Shown here in pieces: positions 1 through 8,629 of a DNA stretch of 55,332 nt. The notes beneath the pieces were generated by a model. The model was not told the DNA's origin, searched no databases, and worked only from the letters and a program-made list of their open reading frames with translations. Source of the stretch: Bifidobacterium breve (GTDB lineage Bacteria; Actinomycetota; Actinomycetes; Nanopelagicales; Nanopelagicaceae); the NCBI GenBank assembly GCA_945881945.1, contig CAMCVO010000009.1:1-55332 (forward strand), read 5' to 3'. Within the stretch, counting starts at the first letter, position 1. Every line of letters begins with the position of its first letter. Position numbers and translations under genes: made by a program.

Positions 1-58
1 ATCTAACGGTAAATCTTAGTCATCACCACCGATACCCTTAAGCCTTGTAAGTAATAAT

Positions 59-146
59 GGAGGATTCGCATAGCGGCCGAGTGCGCACGCTTGGAAAGCG
101 TGTGTAGGGCAACCTACCGAGGGTTCAAATCCCTCATCCTCCGCCA
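59..146 (+). tRNA. tRNA-Ser(GGA)
   Basis: The 7-bp acceptor stem GGAGGAT/ATCCTCC is intact, with discriminator G143 and an encoded CCA at 144-146. The anticodon loop TTGGAAA places anticodon GGA at 93-95. The long variable arm (stem around GTAGGGCAACCTAC) and the T-loop GGTTCAAATCC are typical of a class II serine tRNA. It reads UCC/UCU. It is one of three serine tRNAs in the first 20 kb. Confidence 0.97.
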
Positions 147-152
147 GATTGA

Positions 153-1589
153 TTAAATCTCAACGCCAATATATTTAGTCTCTAAAAACTCTTCAATCCC
201 AGCAAACCCGCCTTCACGGCCCAAACCTGATTGCTTAAAGCCACCAAAGGGTGCAGCTGGATCTGAGATAACACCTTTGTTTATCGCCACCATGCCAGAC
301 TCCAAAGACTCTGCCACCTTCATCGCTCGCTTTAAATCAGTTGAGTAAACATAAGCAATCAAGCCAAACTCTGTTGCATTAGCTAATTCAATAGCTTGAT
401 CATCTGAGTTTGTAATAACAATAGGTGCAACCGGTCCAAATATTTCTTGCTTTAATATTGGATTATCATTTTTAACAGATAAGACAGTGGCCGGATAAAA
501 AGCACCAGCTCCTGTTGGAGATTTACCACCTGTTTTAATAGCACCACCTGCAGCTACAGATGTTTCAACAAGCTCTGCAATTTTATTGCGCTCTTTGACT
601 GAAACACTTGCTCCTAGTTGGGCACCAGTTGTTGTGCCAGGTGCCATCTTTAAACCACCCATTGCTTTGGTAAGTTTTTCAGTGAACTCATCTGCTACCT
701 CTTTAGCAACGTAGAATCTATTTGCAGCGGTGCAGGCAGCGCCACCATTTCGCATCTTGGCAAGAAGTGCCCCACTAACTGCATCATCAATGTTGGCATC
801 TGATAAAACTAAAAATGGCGCATTGCCGCCTAACTCCATTGAGCATCTGATGACTTGATCAGCTGCCTCTTTTAACAGCACCCGACCAACCTCTGTTGAG
901 CCGGTGAAAGATAAGTTAACAACTCTTGGATCCTTTAACATCTTTGCAATTGCCGGACCTGTTGGAGAAGGCAAAATCAAATTAACTACACCTGCTGGAA
1001 CTCCAGCACGTTCTAAAATCTCAACTATTGCTAGAGCAGTAAGTGGGGTCTCACCTGCAGGTTTTAGAATGACTGTGCAACCGGCAGCAAGTGCTGGTCC
1101 AATTTTTCTGGTTGCCATCGCAGCAGGAAAATTCCACGGAGTAATTAAAAGAGAAACACCAATTGGTTGTTTGGTGACAATAATTTTTTTATCACCACTT
1201 GGGGAGGTTCTAAACTCACCATTGATTCGTACCGCCTCCTCTGAAAACCATCTAAAAAACTCTGCCGCGTATAAAATCTCACCCTTAGCATCACTTAATA
1301 CTTTGCCATTCTCTCTTGAAATAATCTCAGCTAATCGATCAGCCTCTGCCACCATAATTTCAAATGCTTTACGCAGAATTTCACCACGGACTCGGGGCGC
1401 CATCTTTGCCCAACTCTTAAAGGCGCGATGAGCTGCATCTATTGCTTGGATGCATTGCTCCTCAGATGAGATCTGAACATTGGCAATTACTGATTCATCA
1501 GATGGATCTGTAACTGGCAGAGTTGATGTGCCATTAACCCATTTGCCATCAATATAGAGCTGGGTAGAAAGTTGCATAAAGATAAGCAT
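153..1589 (-). CDS. gabD: NAD(P)-dependent succinate-semialdehyde dehydrogenase (aldehyde dehydrogenase family)
   Basis: This is a full-length 478-residue aldehyde dehydrogenase. It would oxidise succinate semialdehyde to succinate in the cytoplasm, feeding the TCA cycle from GABA or related compounds. Visible family features are TPWNFP near the cofactor site, FTGSTEVG in the Rossmann segment, the general-base region MELGGNAP, and the catalytic cysteine in GGAACTAANRF. The C-terminal PFGGFKQSGLGREGG matches the SSADH subgroup. Substrate specificity is inferred from overall resemblance; another short-chain semialdehyde is possible. The first ATG (1589) has only weak ribosome-binding potential, and a second in-frame ATG four codons later (1577) fits family N-termini (MQLSTQLYIDG) equally well. 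The 3' end lies 6 bases from the end of tRNA-Ser(GGA), tail to tail. Confidence 0.85.
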   Translation of the reverse strand: MLIFMQLSTQLYIDGKWVNGTSTLPVTDPSDESVIANVQISSEEQCIQAIDAAHRAFKSWAKMAPRVRGEILRKAFEIMVAEADRLAEIISRENGKVLSDAKGEILYAAEFFRWFSEEAVRINGEFRTSPSGDKKIIVTKQPIGVSLLITPWNFPAAMATRKIGPALAAGCTVILKPAGETPLTALAIVEILERAGVPAGVVNLILPSPTGPAIAKMLKDPRVVNLSFTGSTEVGRVLLKEAADQVIRCSMELGGNAPFLVLSDANIDDAVSGALLAKMRNGGAACTAANRFYVAKEVADEFTEKLTKAMGGLKMAPGTTTGAQLGASVSVKERNKIAELVETSVAAGGAIKTGGKSPTGAGAFYPATVLSVKNDNPILKQEIFGPVAPIVITNSDDQAIELANATEFGLIAYVYSTDLKRAMKVAESLESGMVAINKGVISDPAAPFGGFKQSGLGREGGFAGIEEFLETKYIGVEI

Positions 1590-1660
1590 ACGCTCACTTA
1601 TTAACGCTTAAAAATCAAGAAATAAACAGGCGTATACTTACCTCTCTATAACTTCTAATT

Positions 1661-1664
1661 GGAG
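1661..1664 (+). promoter_or_regulatory. Ribosome binding site deciding the permease start
   Basis: GGAG lies at 1661-1664. A GTG at 1666 opens the longest frame but is only one base downstream, too close to use this site. The in-frame GTG at 1678 is 13 bases away and is the more plausible start. A TATACT sequence at 1633-1638 is a candidate -10 element. Confidence 0.4.
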
Positions 1665-1677
1665 TGTGTTTTCAACA

Positions 1678-4020
1678 GTGCCTAAGTCTTGGAGTGATAA
1701 CGCACCAGCGCCAAAGGTGCTCAAAGAGCATGCTCACTTGAAAGATCCCTTTCTATACCGACTAAAGAGTCGATTATTAGGTAAGCCAATTAACCGCCAC
1801 TCACTGCATGAGCAGCGCCTATCAAAACGACATGCCTATGGAGTTTTATCCTCAGATTGCATCTCAAGCTCTGCCTATGGTGGTGAGCAAATACTTGTGG
1901 CATTGATTCCAGCCTTTGGGTTAGCCGCCTTCACAATCTTTACTCCACTAATTGGCGTGATCTTGATTATGTTGTTAATTATCACCTTTTCATATCGGGA
2001 TGTAATTAACACCTATACCAGAGCGGGTGGGGCATATGTAGTAGCAAGAGAGAATTTTGGCAAGGTGATCTCCCAGGTTGCAGCAATTGAATTGATATTT
2101 GGTTACATAATTACGGTAGCAATTCAAACTGCAGCAGGAGTGGCGGCAATAATTTCTGCCATCCCAGAGTTAACCGATTATAAAGTTTTACTAACTATTT
2201 CAGTTATTGCCTTACTTACTTACATAAATTTACGGGGTATAAAAGATGCTGGTTTAATCTTTGTGCTTCCTTCCTATCTATTTCTAGTTGGCATGTTCAC
2301 AGTCTTTATTTTTGGCATCTACCGAAACTTCACTGGAACACTTCCGGAGTATGCAACTAATACACCTGGGCTTTTACCGTTGGGTGAGGCGCAGGGTTTA
2401 TTAAGTCTTGCCGCTATTTTGTTGATTTTAAAAGCATTTGCCAATGGCAGTGCATCCTTAACTGGGTTAGAGGCAATTTCAGATTCAGTTGCCCTATTTA
2501 AAGAGCCTGAGCACAATAATGCGAGAAAAACTCTAATGGCAATGAGTGCAAGTTTAGCTATATTAATAATTGGAATTGCCTGGCTTGCCCATCAAGTAGT
2601 GGCAGTGCCTTACGCCTCCGGAACGCCCACTGTGATTTCTCTAGTTGCACAAGCATCACTTGGCGATACTTTATTTGGTGAAAGTTTTTACTACTTTGTT
2701 CAGGCCGCAACTACATTTATCCTCTTTGCTGGCGCTAACACCTGCTTTAATGCCTTTCCAAACATGGTAAATATTGTGGCAAATGATGGCTTTTTACCAA
2801 AACAATTAACAAAACGTGGCCACAGATTAGCTTTTTCTAATGGAATTATTTTTATCTCCAGCTTTGCAATTATCTTAGTTATCGCATCCAAGGCCAGTAT
2901 CACCACCTTGGCTGCAATTTATGCCTTGGCAGTATTTATAGGTTTTGCATTAACTGGCTTTGGGATGGCAAAGAAAAATCGCAATAACAAGGGGAAGTAC
3001 TACCTACACCTAACCACTGGTGTTATTGCAATTACAACGGTGATCTTGCTGTCAGTTTTAAAGTTTGCCGATGGCACTTGGTTGGTAGTTATTGGAACAC
3101 CAATTGTTGCTGCCATCATGCTTAGATTTAATCAACGTTACAGTCAAGAAAATAAGGCTCTGATTCTTTCAAGTAAGGATTCAAGGGCCACCTCAATTAC
3201 CCGTCACGATGTAACGGTTTTAGTAGATCGAATTGATATTGCAACTGTAGGGGCTATTCGTTACGCCCGAAGTTTAAAACCTAGAAACATAAATGCAGTT
3301 CACTTTGTAATTGATGATAGACGAGCTGAGGAGTTAACCAAGAGTTGGCAAGAAAACCCAGCCTTTGCCGATGTTGCACTTGAGTTAATTGATTGCCCAG
3401 ATCGCAGATTAGTCAATTCAGTTGTTGATTACGCACAAACTGTTACGGTTGCCGCCGATGTTGAATTAACATTATTACTGCCACGCCGGGCTTACTCAAA
3501 GTTTTTAGGACGCTTACTCCATGACCAAACTGCTGAATCTATTGCTGGTCCCATCTCACAGATACCTCGTGTGGTTGCCACCATTATTCCATTTGATGTT
3601 CAAAAAATTATTGCCGACCAAGAAGGTATACAAATACCCCGCGGTATTGAACAGCCAAAGTTGGAGGAGTTAAAACGAGCACAAAGTACATTTACCAAGC
3701 TGCCAGTAGCCACCGCTAGTAAACCAACTGAGCCAATTAGTCATTATGCTGAGGATGTAACTCCGATTGGAAATATCACCTGGCGAAAACGTGCGCATGT
3801 TCAAGGAAGAGTAAGTGCAATAAAGTCTGCCCCCTCTGGTTCTTCCCCATTAGTTGAGGTTGAGGTATGGGATGAAAGTGGTGGAGTTACATTGCAATTT
3901 TTAGGTCGGCGTGAGATCTCAGGTCTTGATGTTGGGTCGCAGTTAAAAGCTGAAGGTATGGTGGGTGAAGATAATGGTCAATTAATTATTTTAAATCCCT
4001 CATATGAGATTATTGTTTAA
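1678..4020 (+). CDS. APC-superfamily permease fused to a C-terminal OB-fold domain
   Basis: About 780 residues in three parts. Residues ~60-490 form a multi-helix APC (amino acid-polyamine-organocation) transporter core. Next comes a ~200-residue soluble region. The last ~80 residues, beginning GNITWRKRAHVQG and ending LIILNPSYEIIV, read as a small OB-fold barrel. From knowledge of actinobacteria, an APC permease (Rv2690c type) and a separate OB-fold protein (Rv2694c type) usually sit a few genes apart in one cluster near trkA genes and dut. Here they appear as one chain. The substrate is unknown; amino acid or cation transport would be a guess. The TAA stop shares a TTAA with the convergent tadA stop. 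Confidence 0.8.
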   Translation: MPKSWSDNAPAPKVLKEHAHLKDPFLYRLKSRLLGKPINRHSLHEQRLSKRHAYGVLSSDCISSSAYGGEQILVALIPAFGLAAFTIFTPLIGVILIMLLIITFSYRDVINTYTRAGGAYVVARENFGKVISQVAAIELIFGYIITVAIQTAAGVAAIISAIPELTDYKVLLTISVIALLTYINLRGIKDAGLIFVLPSYLFLVGMFTVFIFGIYRNFTGTLPEYATNTPGLLPLGEAQGLLSLAAILLILKAFANGSASLTGLEAISDSVALFKEPEHNNARKTLMAMSASLAILIIGIAWLAHQVVAVPYASGTPTVISLVAQASLGDTLFGESFYYFVQAATTFILFAGANTCFNAFPNMVNIVANDGFLPKQLTKRGHRLAFSNGIIFISSFAIILVIASKASITTLAAIYALAVFIGFALTGFGMAKKNRNNKGKYYLHLTTGVIAITTVILLSVLKFADGTWLVVIGTPIVAAIMLRFNQRYSQENKALILSSKDSRATSITRHDVTVLVDRIDIATVGAIRYARSLKPRNINAVHFVIDDRRAEELTKSWQENPAFADVALELIDCPDRRLVNSVVDYAQTVTVAADVELTLLLPRRAYSKFLGRLLHDQTAESIAGPISQIPRVVATIIPFDVQKIIADQEGIQIPRGIEQPKLEELKRAQSTFTKLPVATASKPTEPISHYAEDVTPIGNITWRKRAHVQGRVSAIKSAPSGSSPLVEVEVWDESGGVTLQFLGRREISGLDVGSQLKAEGMVGEDNGQLIILNPSYEIIV

Positions 4021-4466
4021 CGCTTAGTAGTAAAGAAGTCAACTAAAAGCTCACTGCACTCTTTTTCCAATACTCCACTTAATACCTCTGGCTTATAGAT
4101 AGCTCTTGTATCTCGAAGTAAATCCCAAACTGATCCAACAGCCCCATACTTTTCATCAAAGGAGCCAAAAACTAATCTTTTAATTCTGCTTTGCGCAATC
4201 GCGCCAGCACACATCCCGCATGGCTCAAGTGTTACCACCATGGTTAAATCATCTAATCGGTAATTACCTAATTTCTTCGCAGCATTTCTGATCGCAACAA
4301 TCTCAGCATGAGCGGTGGGATCATTATCTTGCTCTCTTAAATTTGCACCCATTCCAAGTATGTTGCCATCATCATCAATAACTAAAGCACCAACTGGTAC
4401 ATCACCTTTTATGGCAGCCTCTTTGGCAAGTAAAATTGCCTGTTGCATTAAAGATTTGTAATCCAC
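4017..4466 (-). CDS. tadA: tRNA-specific adenosine deaminase TadA
   Basis: 149 residues. It converts A34 to inosine in tRNA-Arg(ACG); that tRNA is encoded in this window at 12097-12169. The zinc-dependent deaminase signature is complete: HAE at residues 53-55 (His ligand and catalytic Glu) and PCGMC with the two Cys ligands at 83 and 86. The GTG start at 4466 overlaps the upstream gene's TAG stop by one base, indicating translational coupling. An in-frame ATG seven codons in is an alternative start. The stop overlaps the convergent permease stop in a shared TTAA. Confidence 0.93.
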   Translation of the reverse strand: MDYKSLMQQAILLAKEAAIKGDVPVGALVIDDDGNILGMGANLREQDNDPTAHAEIVAIRNAAKKLGNYRLDDLTMVVTLEPCGMCAGAIAQSRIKRLVFGSFDEKYGAVGSVWDLLRDTRAIYKPEVLSGVLEKECSELLVDFFTTKR

Positions 4467-4924
4467 TAATTACTTTCTATTACCTGATTAAATTGTTCAC
4501 CAAAACCTAACCTACGCGCAATCGCCTCTAATTGTTCATCTGGATACAACTCACTGTCATCTAAAATGGTCAGTAACTCCATCTCACTAACCCCTAAATC
4601 ATTTAGCAGATCTAAATCCCCACCAGGTTGGGCTTCATCCTCTTCCTCAGGGAACTCAAGATCTAAAACTTCAATCAACTCTGCTGCCACCTCATAATCT
4701 AATGCGTAGGTGATATCTGAGATCATCATCTGCATTTGATCCCCTAAAGCTCTAGCAATAATTACAAACTCATCCTCAATTGCAATTAACGCAATCGCCC
4801 CACCATTGGTTTGTTGGGCTCTTAGCGAATCAATAACTGCGCCAATATCTCTAGTTGCAACAAGTTGGGCCGCATCCCACCTGCCATCTTCATGCCAGGC
4901 GATAATTCCAAAATCTACTGACAT
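4466..4924 (-). CDS. tRNA adenosine deaminase-associated protein
   Basis: 152 residues, strongly acidic, with an acidic stretch EFPEEEDEAQPGGDLDLL in the middle and no membrane segment. It matches the actinobacterial family usually annotated as tRNA adenosine deaminase-associated protein, found next to tadA. The biochemical role is unknown. Its stop overlaps the tadA start by one base, so the two are probably one transcript. It diverges from upp across a 106-base spacer. Confidence 0.8.
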   Translation of the reverse strand: MSVDFGIIAWHEDGRWDAAQLVATRDIGAVIDSLRAQQTNGGAIALIAIEDEFVIIARALGDQMQMMISDITYALDYEVAAELIEVLDLEFPEEEDEAQPGGDLDLLNDLGVSEMELLTILDDSELYPDEQLEAIARRLGFGEQFNQVIESN

Positions 4925-5018
4925 TTAGATCACACCCTTTCTGCAACCTTATGCTCAAAATCTGCCCTTCTTATTCTCCCTTTATTCTGCGCTAATTGGT
5001 AGTAGGGCTTTCCCCTTG

Positions 5019-5024
5019 TAGAGT
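5019..5024 (+). promoter_or_regulatory. -10 element of leaderless upp promoter
   Basis: TAGAGT is followed by exactly six bases and then the GTG start of upp at 5031. This places the transcription start at or next to the start codon. Confidence 0.55.
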
Positions 5025-5030
5025 AATTAT

Positions 5031-5669
5031 GTGAAAATCCATATTGCAGACCACCCGCTGATTACACACAAGCTAACGGTGCTGCGGGATGAAAAAACTG
5101 ATTCACCAACCTTTAGGCGTTTAACTGAAGAGATTGTCACCTTACTTGCCTATGAGGCAATGCGAGAGGTGAAAACCAAATCGGTAAGTGTGAAAACACC
5201 TGTTGCAATGGCACAAGGTGTGCAGTTAACTAAACCAAAACCGGTTGTGGTGCCCATACTAAGAGCAGGACTTGGCATGCTAGAGGGATTTTCTAGATTA
5301 ATTCCAACTGCTGAAATTGGTTTTCTTGGCATGGTGCGAAATGAGCAGACATTGAAGGCAACAACCTATGCAAACAGATTGCCTGAAGAATTGCATGGCC
5401 GTCAGTGCTACATATTAGATCCGATGCTTGCCACTGGTGGAACCTTGGTCGCAGCAATTGAGTTCTTACAAGAAAAAGGTGCTACAGATATAACTGCAAT
5501 TTGTATCTTGGCTGCCCCAGAAGGTGTTGCGGTACTAGAGAAAGCATTTGCATCCAGCTCGTTGCAATTAAAACTTGTTACTGGCGCCCTCGATGAACGA
5601 TTAAATGAAAAGGGATACATAGTGCCAGGACTTGGCGATGCTGGCGACCGATTGTATGGGGTGATTTAA
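5031..5669 (+). CDS. upp: Uracil phosphoribosyltransferase
   Basis: 212 residues. It salvages uracil with PRPP to UMP. The PRPP-binding loop is recognisable as [11 protein letters not shown], and the C-terminal uracil-binding segment as [16 protein letters not shown]. The GTG start is supported by a TANNNT -10 six bases upstream. The stop codon abuts the ATG of the malic enzyme gene with no spacer, so the two are likely cotranscribed. Confidence 0.96.
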   Translation: MKIHIADHPLITHKLTVLRDEKTDSPTFRRLTEEIVTLLAYEAMREVKTKSVSVKTPVAMAQGVQLTKPKPVVVPILRAGLGMLEGFSRLIPTAEIGFLGMVRNEQTLKATTYANRLPEELHGRQCYILDPMLATGGTLVAAIEFLQEKGATDITAICILAAPEGVAVLEKAFASSSLQLKLVTGALDERLNEKGYIVPGLGDAGDRLYGVI

Positions 5670-7046
5670 ATGGCCAGTACCTCACCAGGTTATGGCATCA
5701 CAATCCGAGTTGATGGACCAGCCTCTGCTCAACCAGTCTCGGAGATAACGCAAGCTATTCTGGCAACTGGTGCAACCATTACCGCACTTGATGTAGTTGA
5801 ATCTGTACTAGACCGCGTGGTAATTGATGTTACTTGTGATGCAATTGATGCTGAACATGCTGAGGCGATTACTGCCGCCCTTTCAGCAAATAAGAACTTA
5901 AATGTGAGGAAGGTTTCTGATCGTACATTTTTATTACATCTTGGTGGAAAAATAGAGATTGCCTCAAAAGTCCCACTTAAAACTCGGGATGATCTCTCCC
6001 GTGCCTACACGCCAGGGGTTGCAAGAATTTCACAAGCAATTGCTAAGGATCCATCTGATTTAAGAAGATTAACCATAAAGCGAAATACTGTTGCAGTTGT
6101 TACTGATGGTTCAGCAGTTTTAGGGCTTGGAAATATTGGTCCGGGGGCAGCACTGCCGGTAATGGAGGGAAAGGCAGCTTTATTTAAAAGATTTGCTGAT
6201 GTTGATGCTTGGCCAGTATGCCTAGACACCCAAGATGTTGATGAGATTGTAAGAACTGTTCAAATCATTGCACCTGTTTATGGTGGTATTAATTTGGAGG
6301 ATATATCTGCCCCTCGTTGTTTTGAAATAGAGGCACGGCTTAGAGATCTCCTTGATATTCCGGTATTTCATGATGACCAACATGGCACTGCCATTGTGGT
6401 GCTGGCTGCTTTAACAAATGCATTAAAACTTGTGAAGAAGGATTTAAAGTCATCCAAGATTGTGCTTAGCGGTGTGGGAGCTGCTGGAACAGCGGTTGCT
6501 AGATTATTGGTAGCAAAGGGTGCTAAAAATATTATTGGCTTTGATAAGGATGGGTTGGTTTTTGAGGACAAGGGTGCGGAAGATCCAATGCGAAAGTGGT
6601 TTGTAACAAACTGCTCGCCTGGAACGTTCCGAGGAGATATTCACTCTGCGATGAAGGATGCTGATGTATTTATCGGCGTAAGTGCGCCAAATGTATTAAA
6701 TGAAGATGATGTTAAATCTATGGCAAAAGGTGCAATTGTATTTGCACTTGCTAACCCTGATCCTGAAATTGATCCAGCTCTGGCGAGAAAACATGCAGCT
6801 GTTGTTGCAACTGGTAGGAGTGACCAACCAAATCAAATCAATAATGTTTTAGCATTCCCTGGAATCTTTCGTGGGTTGCTTGATGCCCACATCAACAAGA
6901 TCACCGACAATATGTTGGTTCTGGCAGCTGAAGCAATTGCCTCTTGTGTTTCAGCTGAGCAATTAAATGCTAATTTCATTGTGCCAAGTGTTTTTGACTT
7001 AAATGTTGTGCAGAAAGTGGCAGCAGCTGTTAAAAAATCCTCTTGA
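5670..7046 (+). CDS. NAD(P)-dependent malic enzyme with N-terminal ACT-like domain
   Basis: 458 residues. Residues 1-~85 resemble an ACT regulatory domain. The rest is a bacterial malic enzyme converting malate to pyruvate and CO2. Landmarks include [24 protein letters not shown], the metal-binding FHDDQHGTA, and the nucleotide-binding [13 protein letters not shown]. The ACT-like front end occurs in other actinobacterial malic enzymes and suggests allosteric control by a small ligand, which the sequence does not identify. It follows upp directly, with no gap. Its TGA overlaps a TTG that could open the DedA gene. Confidence 0.88.
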   Translation: MASTSPGYGITIRVDGPASAQPVSEITQAILATGATITALDVVESVLDRVVIDVTCDAIDAEHAEAITAALSANKNLNVRKVSDRTFLLHLGGKIEIASKVPLKTRDDLSRAYTPGVARISQAIAKDPSDLRRLTIKRNTVAVVTDGSAVLGLGNIGPGAALPVMEGKAALFKRFADVDAWPVCLDTQDVDEIVRTVQIIAPVYGGINLEDISAPRCFEIEARLRDLLDIPVFHDDQHGTAIVVLAALTNALKLVKKDLKSSKIVLSGVGAAGTAVARLLVAKGAKNIIGFDKDGLVFEDKGAEDPMRKWFVTNCSPGTFRGDIHSAMKDADVFIGVSAPNVLNEDDVKSMAKGAIVFALANPDPEIDPALARKHAAVVATGRSDQPNQINNVLAFPGIFRGLLDAHINKITDNMLVLAAEAIASCVSAEQLNANFIVPSVFDLNVVQKVAAAVKKSS

Positions 7047-7048
7047 GC

Positions 7049-7657
7049 ATGATTGATTTTGCCGCCTCATTTGATGAGCAATTGTCCCCAGTTGCACCAT
7101 TTCTTTTCTATGTAGTTATTGCTGGAATTATCTTTATTGAAACTGGACTGCTTGTTGGTTTCTTTTTACCAGGTGACTCATTACTTTTTAGCGCTGGGTT
7201 AGTTGCTGCTGCCCGAGATGATATTAATATCGTCTTCCTGGTATTTTCGATATTTCTAGCTGCCTTTATTGGTGATCAGGTTGGTTATGTGCTTGGGCGA
7301 AAGATTGGTAGGCCCTACTTAGAAAAACACAAATCAAAGCGGATGGTTCGCATGCTAGAACGTAGTGAAAGATTTTATGCACGCTATGGCTGGTGGTCAG
7401 TTGTAATTGCGCGTTACATTCCTTGGGTTAGAACCTTTGTGCCGCCAATAGCTGGCACGGTAAAGATGAATTACTACAAATTCTTATCTGCAAATGCCCT
7501 GGGTGCACTTTTATGGGGAGTAGGAATTACCTTAGCTGGTTATTACTCTGGCTCTATTCCATGGGTCAAAGATATCTCTTACGCACTTGCTGCTTTCTTT
7601 ATATCAGCATCTTTACTGGTGGCATTTAGAAATTACTTGCGTGATAGACGAGATTGA
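7049..7657 (+). CDS. DedA family membrane protein
   Basis: About 202 residues with several hydrophobic helices. It carries the DedA/SNARE-associated signature: FLPGDSLLFSAG, the acidic/Arg segment GDQVGYVLGRKIG, and RYIPWVRTFVPPIAG. This family contains proposed lipid flippases and proton-dependent transporters in the inner membrane. A TTG at 7043 overlaps the malic enzyme stop, but the ATG at 7049 gives a more normal N-terminus (MIDFAASFDEQ). It is probably the last gene of the upp operon. Its 3' end overlaps the convergent YdcZ gene by 25 bases. Confidence 0.88.
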   Translation: MIDFAASFDEQLSPVAPFLFYVVIAGIIFIETGLLVGFFLPGDSLLFSAGLVAAARDDINIVFLVFSIFLAAFIGDQVGYVLGRKIGRPYLEKHKSKRMVRMLERSERFYARYGWWSVVIARYIPWVRTFVPPIAGTVKMNYYKFLSANALGALLWGVGITLAGYYSGSIPWVKDISYALAAFFISASLLVAFRNYLRDRRD

Positions 7658-8580
7658 CCATTAACTACAACACCTAAATAGGTAAGTGCAATTCCAGCAA
7701 TTAAAAATGGTGAGATAACAGTGCCTGGTGTTGGCAAGAGTAGATCAATAAGTAGTGAGCCAATCAACATCCCACCAACACTAAAGAGAGTGAACTCAAG
7801 TACTCCAAGGTGTTGAACTATGTGGGAGGAGAGTGCAATATAAATTACTCCAATTGAACCACCCAGAAACATCCATAAGGGTGCGGTTTGAAAGTTAAGA
7901 ATTGAGTGATCGGTAAAGAGTGATCTGAGTAAAAGTAATAAAAGCAAAAAACTTGTACCAGTAATGAAATTTAACCAAGATGTGGCAAAACTCTTATTTG
8001 AGTGTGAATTAATCCGGCCATTTAGCGCCCGTTGAACCCCAACCCAACTGCCAGCAAAAAAAGCTAACCCAAGGGCGATTATTGAAAAATTACTCAACTC
8101 AAATCTGTCCCAGGCAGATAACACAACTGCAAGTACAGTAATAATTGCAGCTACCACTCTGCGCTTAGTAATTAAAGTTTTAGTACCACCACTCAAAGCT
8201 GATTTATCTACCCAAAGAGAAATTGCAGTTTGACCAGCCAAAGAGGCGACAGTAAAAAGGGCAACACCTGCTATCGGCACCACATAGGTTTGCATTGCTA
8301 CAAAGGATGCACCAAGTACTCCGGCAGTTATTGTCCATGCTGGCATTTTGTTTAAATTAATCGCAGTAAATATCTGGCGAAACCCAGCTCTGACATCTTG
8401 TCTAACTAATGCAATACCACTTATAAAAAGTAATCCAGTAGAAAATGAAACTAGTGCTGCCTCTAGTGAGTCACCCATTTTTTCAGACAGTGCACCATTT
8501 ACTCTAGATTGAATAGCGATTAAGACCCCTGATATGGCAGATAAGAGTTCAAGGCCAACTACTTTTTCACTTTTCTTAAT
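7633..8580 (-). CDS. YdcZ-type DMT transporter, apparently starting at AUU
   Basis: A hydrophobic protein with the duplicated five-helix layout of the YdcZ branch (PF04657 type) of drug/metabolite exporters. The first standard ATG (8478) would cut off the start of the first repeat. The open frame continues upstream through a stretch that fits the family (AISGVLIAIQSRVNGAL). It reaches an ATT codon at 8580-8578 that lies seven bases after a perfect AAGGAG (8593-8588). No ATG, GTG or TTG occurs in that upstream stretch. I therefore infer an AUU start giving 315 residues. The substrate is unknown. A 10-bp inverted repeat overlaps the ribosome-binding site. Confidence 0.78.
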   Translation of the reverse strand: MKKSEKVVGLELLSAISGVLIAIQSRVNGALSEKMGDSLEAALVSFSTGLLFISGIALVRQDVRAGFRQIFTAINLNKMPAWTITAGVLGASFVAMQTYVVPIAGVALFTVASLAGQTAISLWVDKSALSGGTKTLITKRRVVAAIITVLAVVLSAWDRFELSNFSIIALGLAFFAGSWVGVQRALNGRINSHSNKSFATSWLNFITGTSFLLLLLLLRSLFTDHSILNFQTAPLWMFLGGSIGVIYIALSSHIVQHLGVLEFTLFSVGGMLIGSLLIDLLLPTPGTVISPFLIAGIALTYLGVVVNGQSRLSRK

Positions 8581-8587
8581 AGCAACT

Positions 8588-8593
8588 CTCCTT
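8588..8593 (-). promoter_or_regulatory. Strong Shine-Dalgarno that decides the AUU start
   Basis: AAGGAG on the minus strand is seven bases before ATT at 8580-8578. It is partly inside the 3' arm of the adjacent inverted repeat. Confidence 0.7.
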
Positions 8594-8615
8594 AAAGTTT
8601 TTTACAACTTTAAGG
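8590..8615. repeat. Perfect 10-bp inverted repeat overlapping the transporter RBS
   Basis: The arms are CCTTAAAGTT (8590-8599) and AACTTTAAGG (8606-8615), with a six-base loop between. As leftward RNA the hairpin would hold the AAGGAG of the transporter gene in its stem. As DNA it looks like an operator. It is AT-rich with no U-tract, so it is a poor intrinsic terminator. Confidence 0.6.
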
Positions 8616-8629
8616 TAAGAGTAGCGAAA

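Noticed and set aside
904-1431. Long plus-strand frame opposite the aldehyde dehydrogenase gene
   Set aside because: It is antisense to a full-length, well-conserved enzyme and has no family features.
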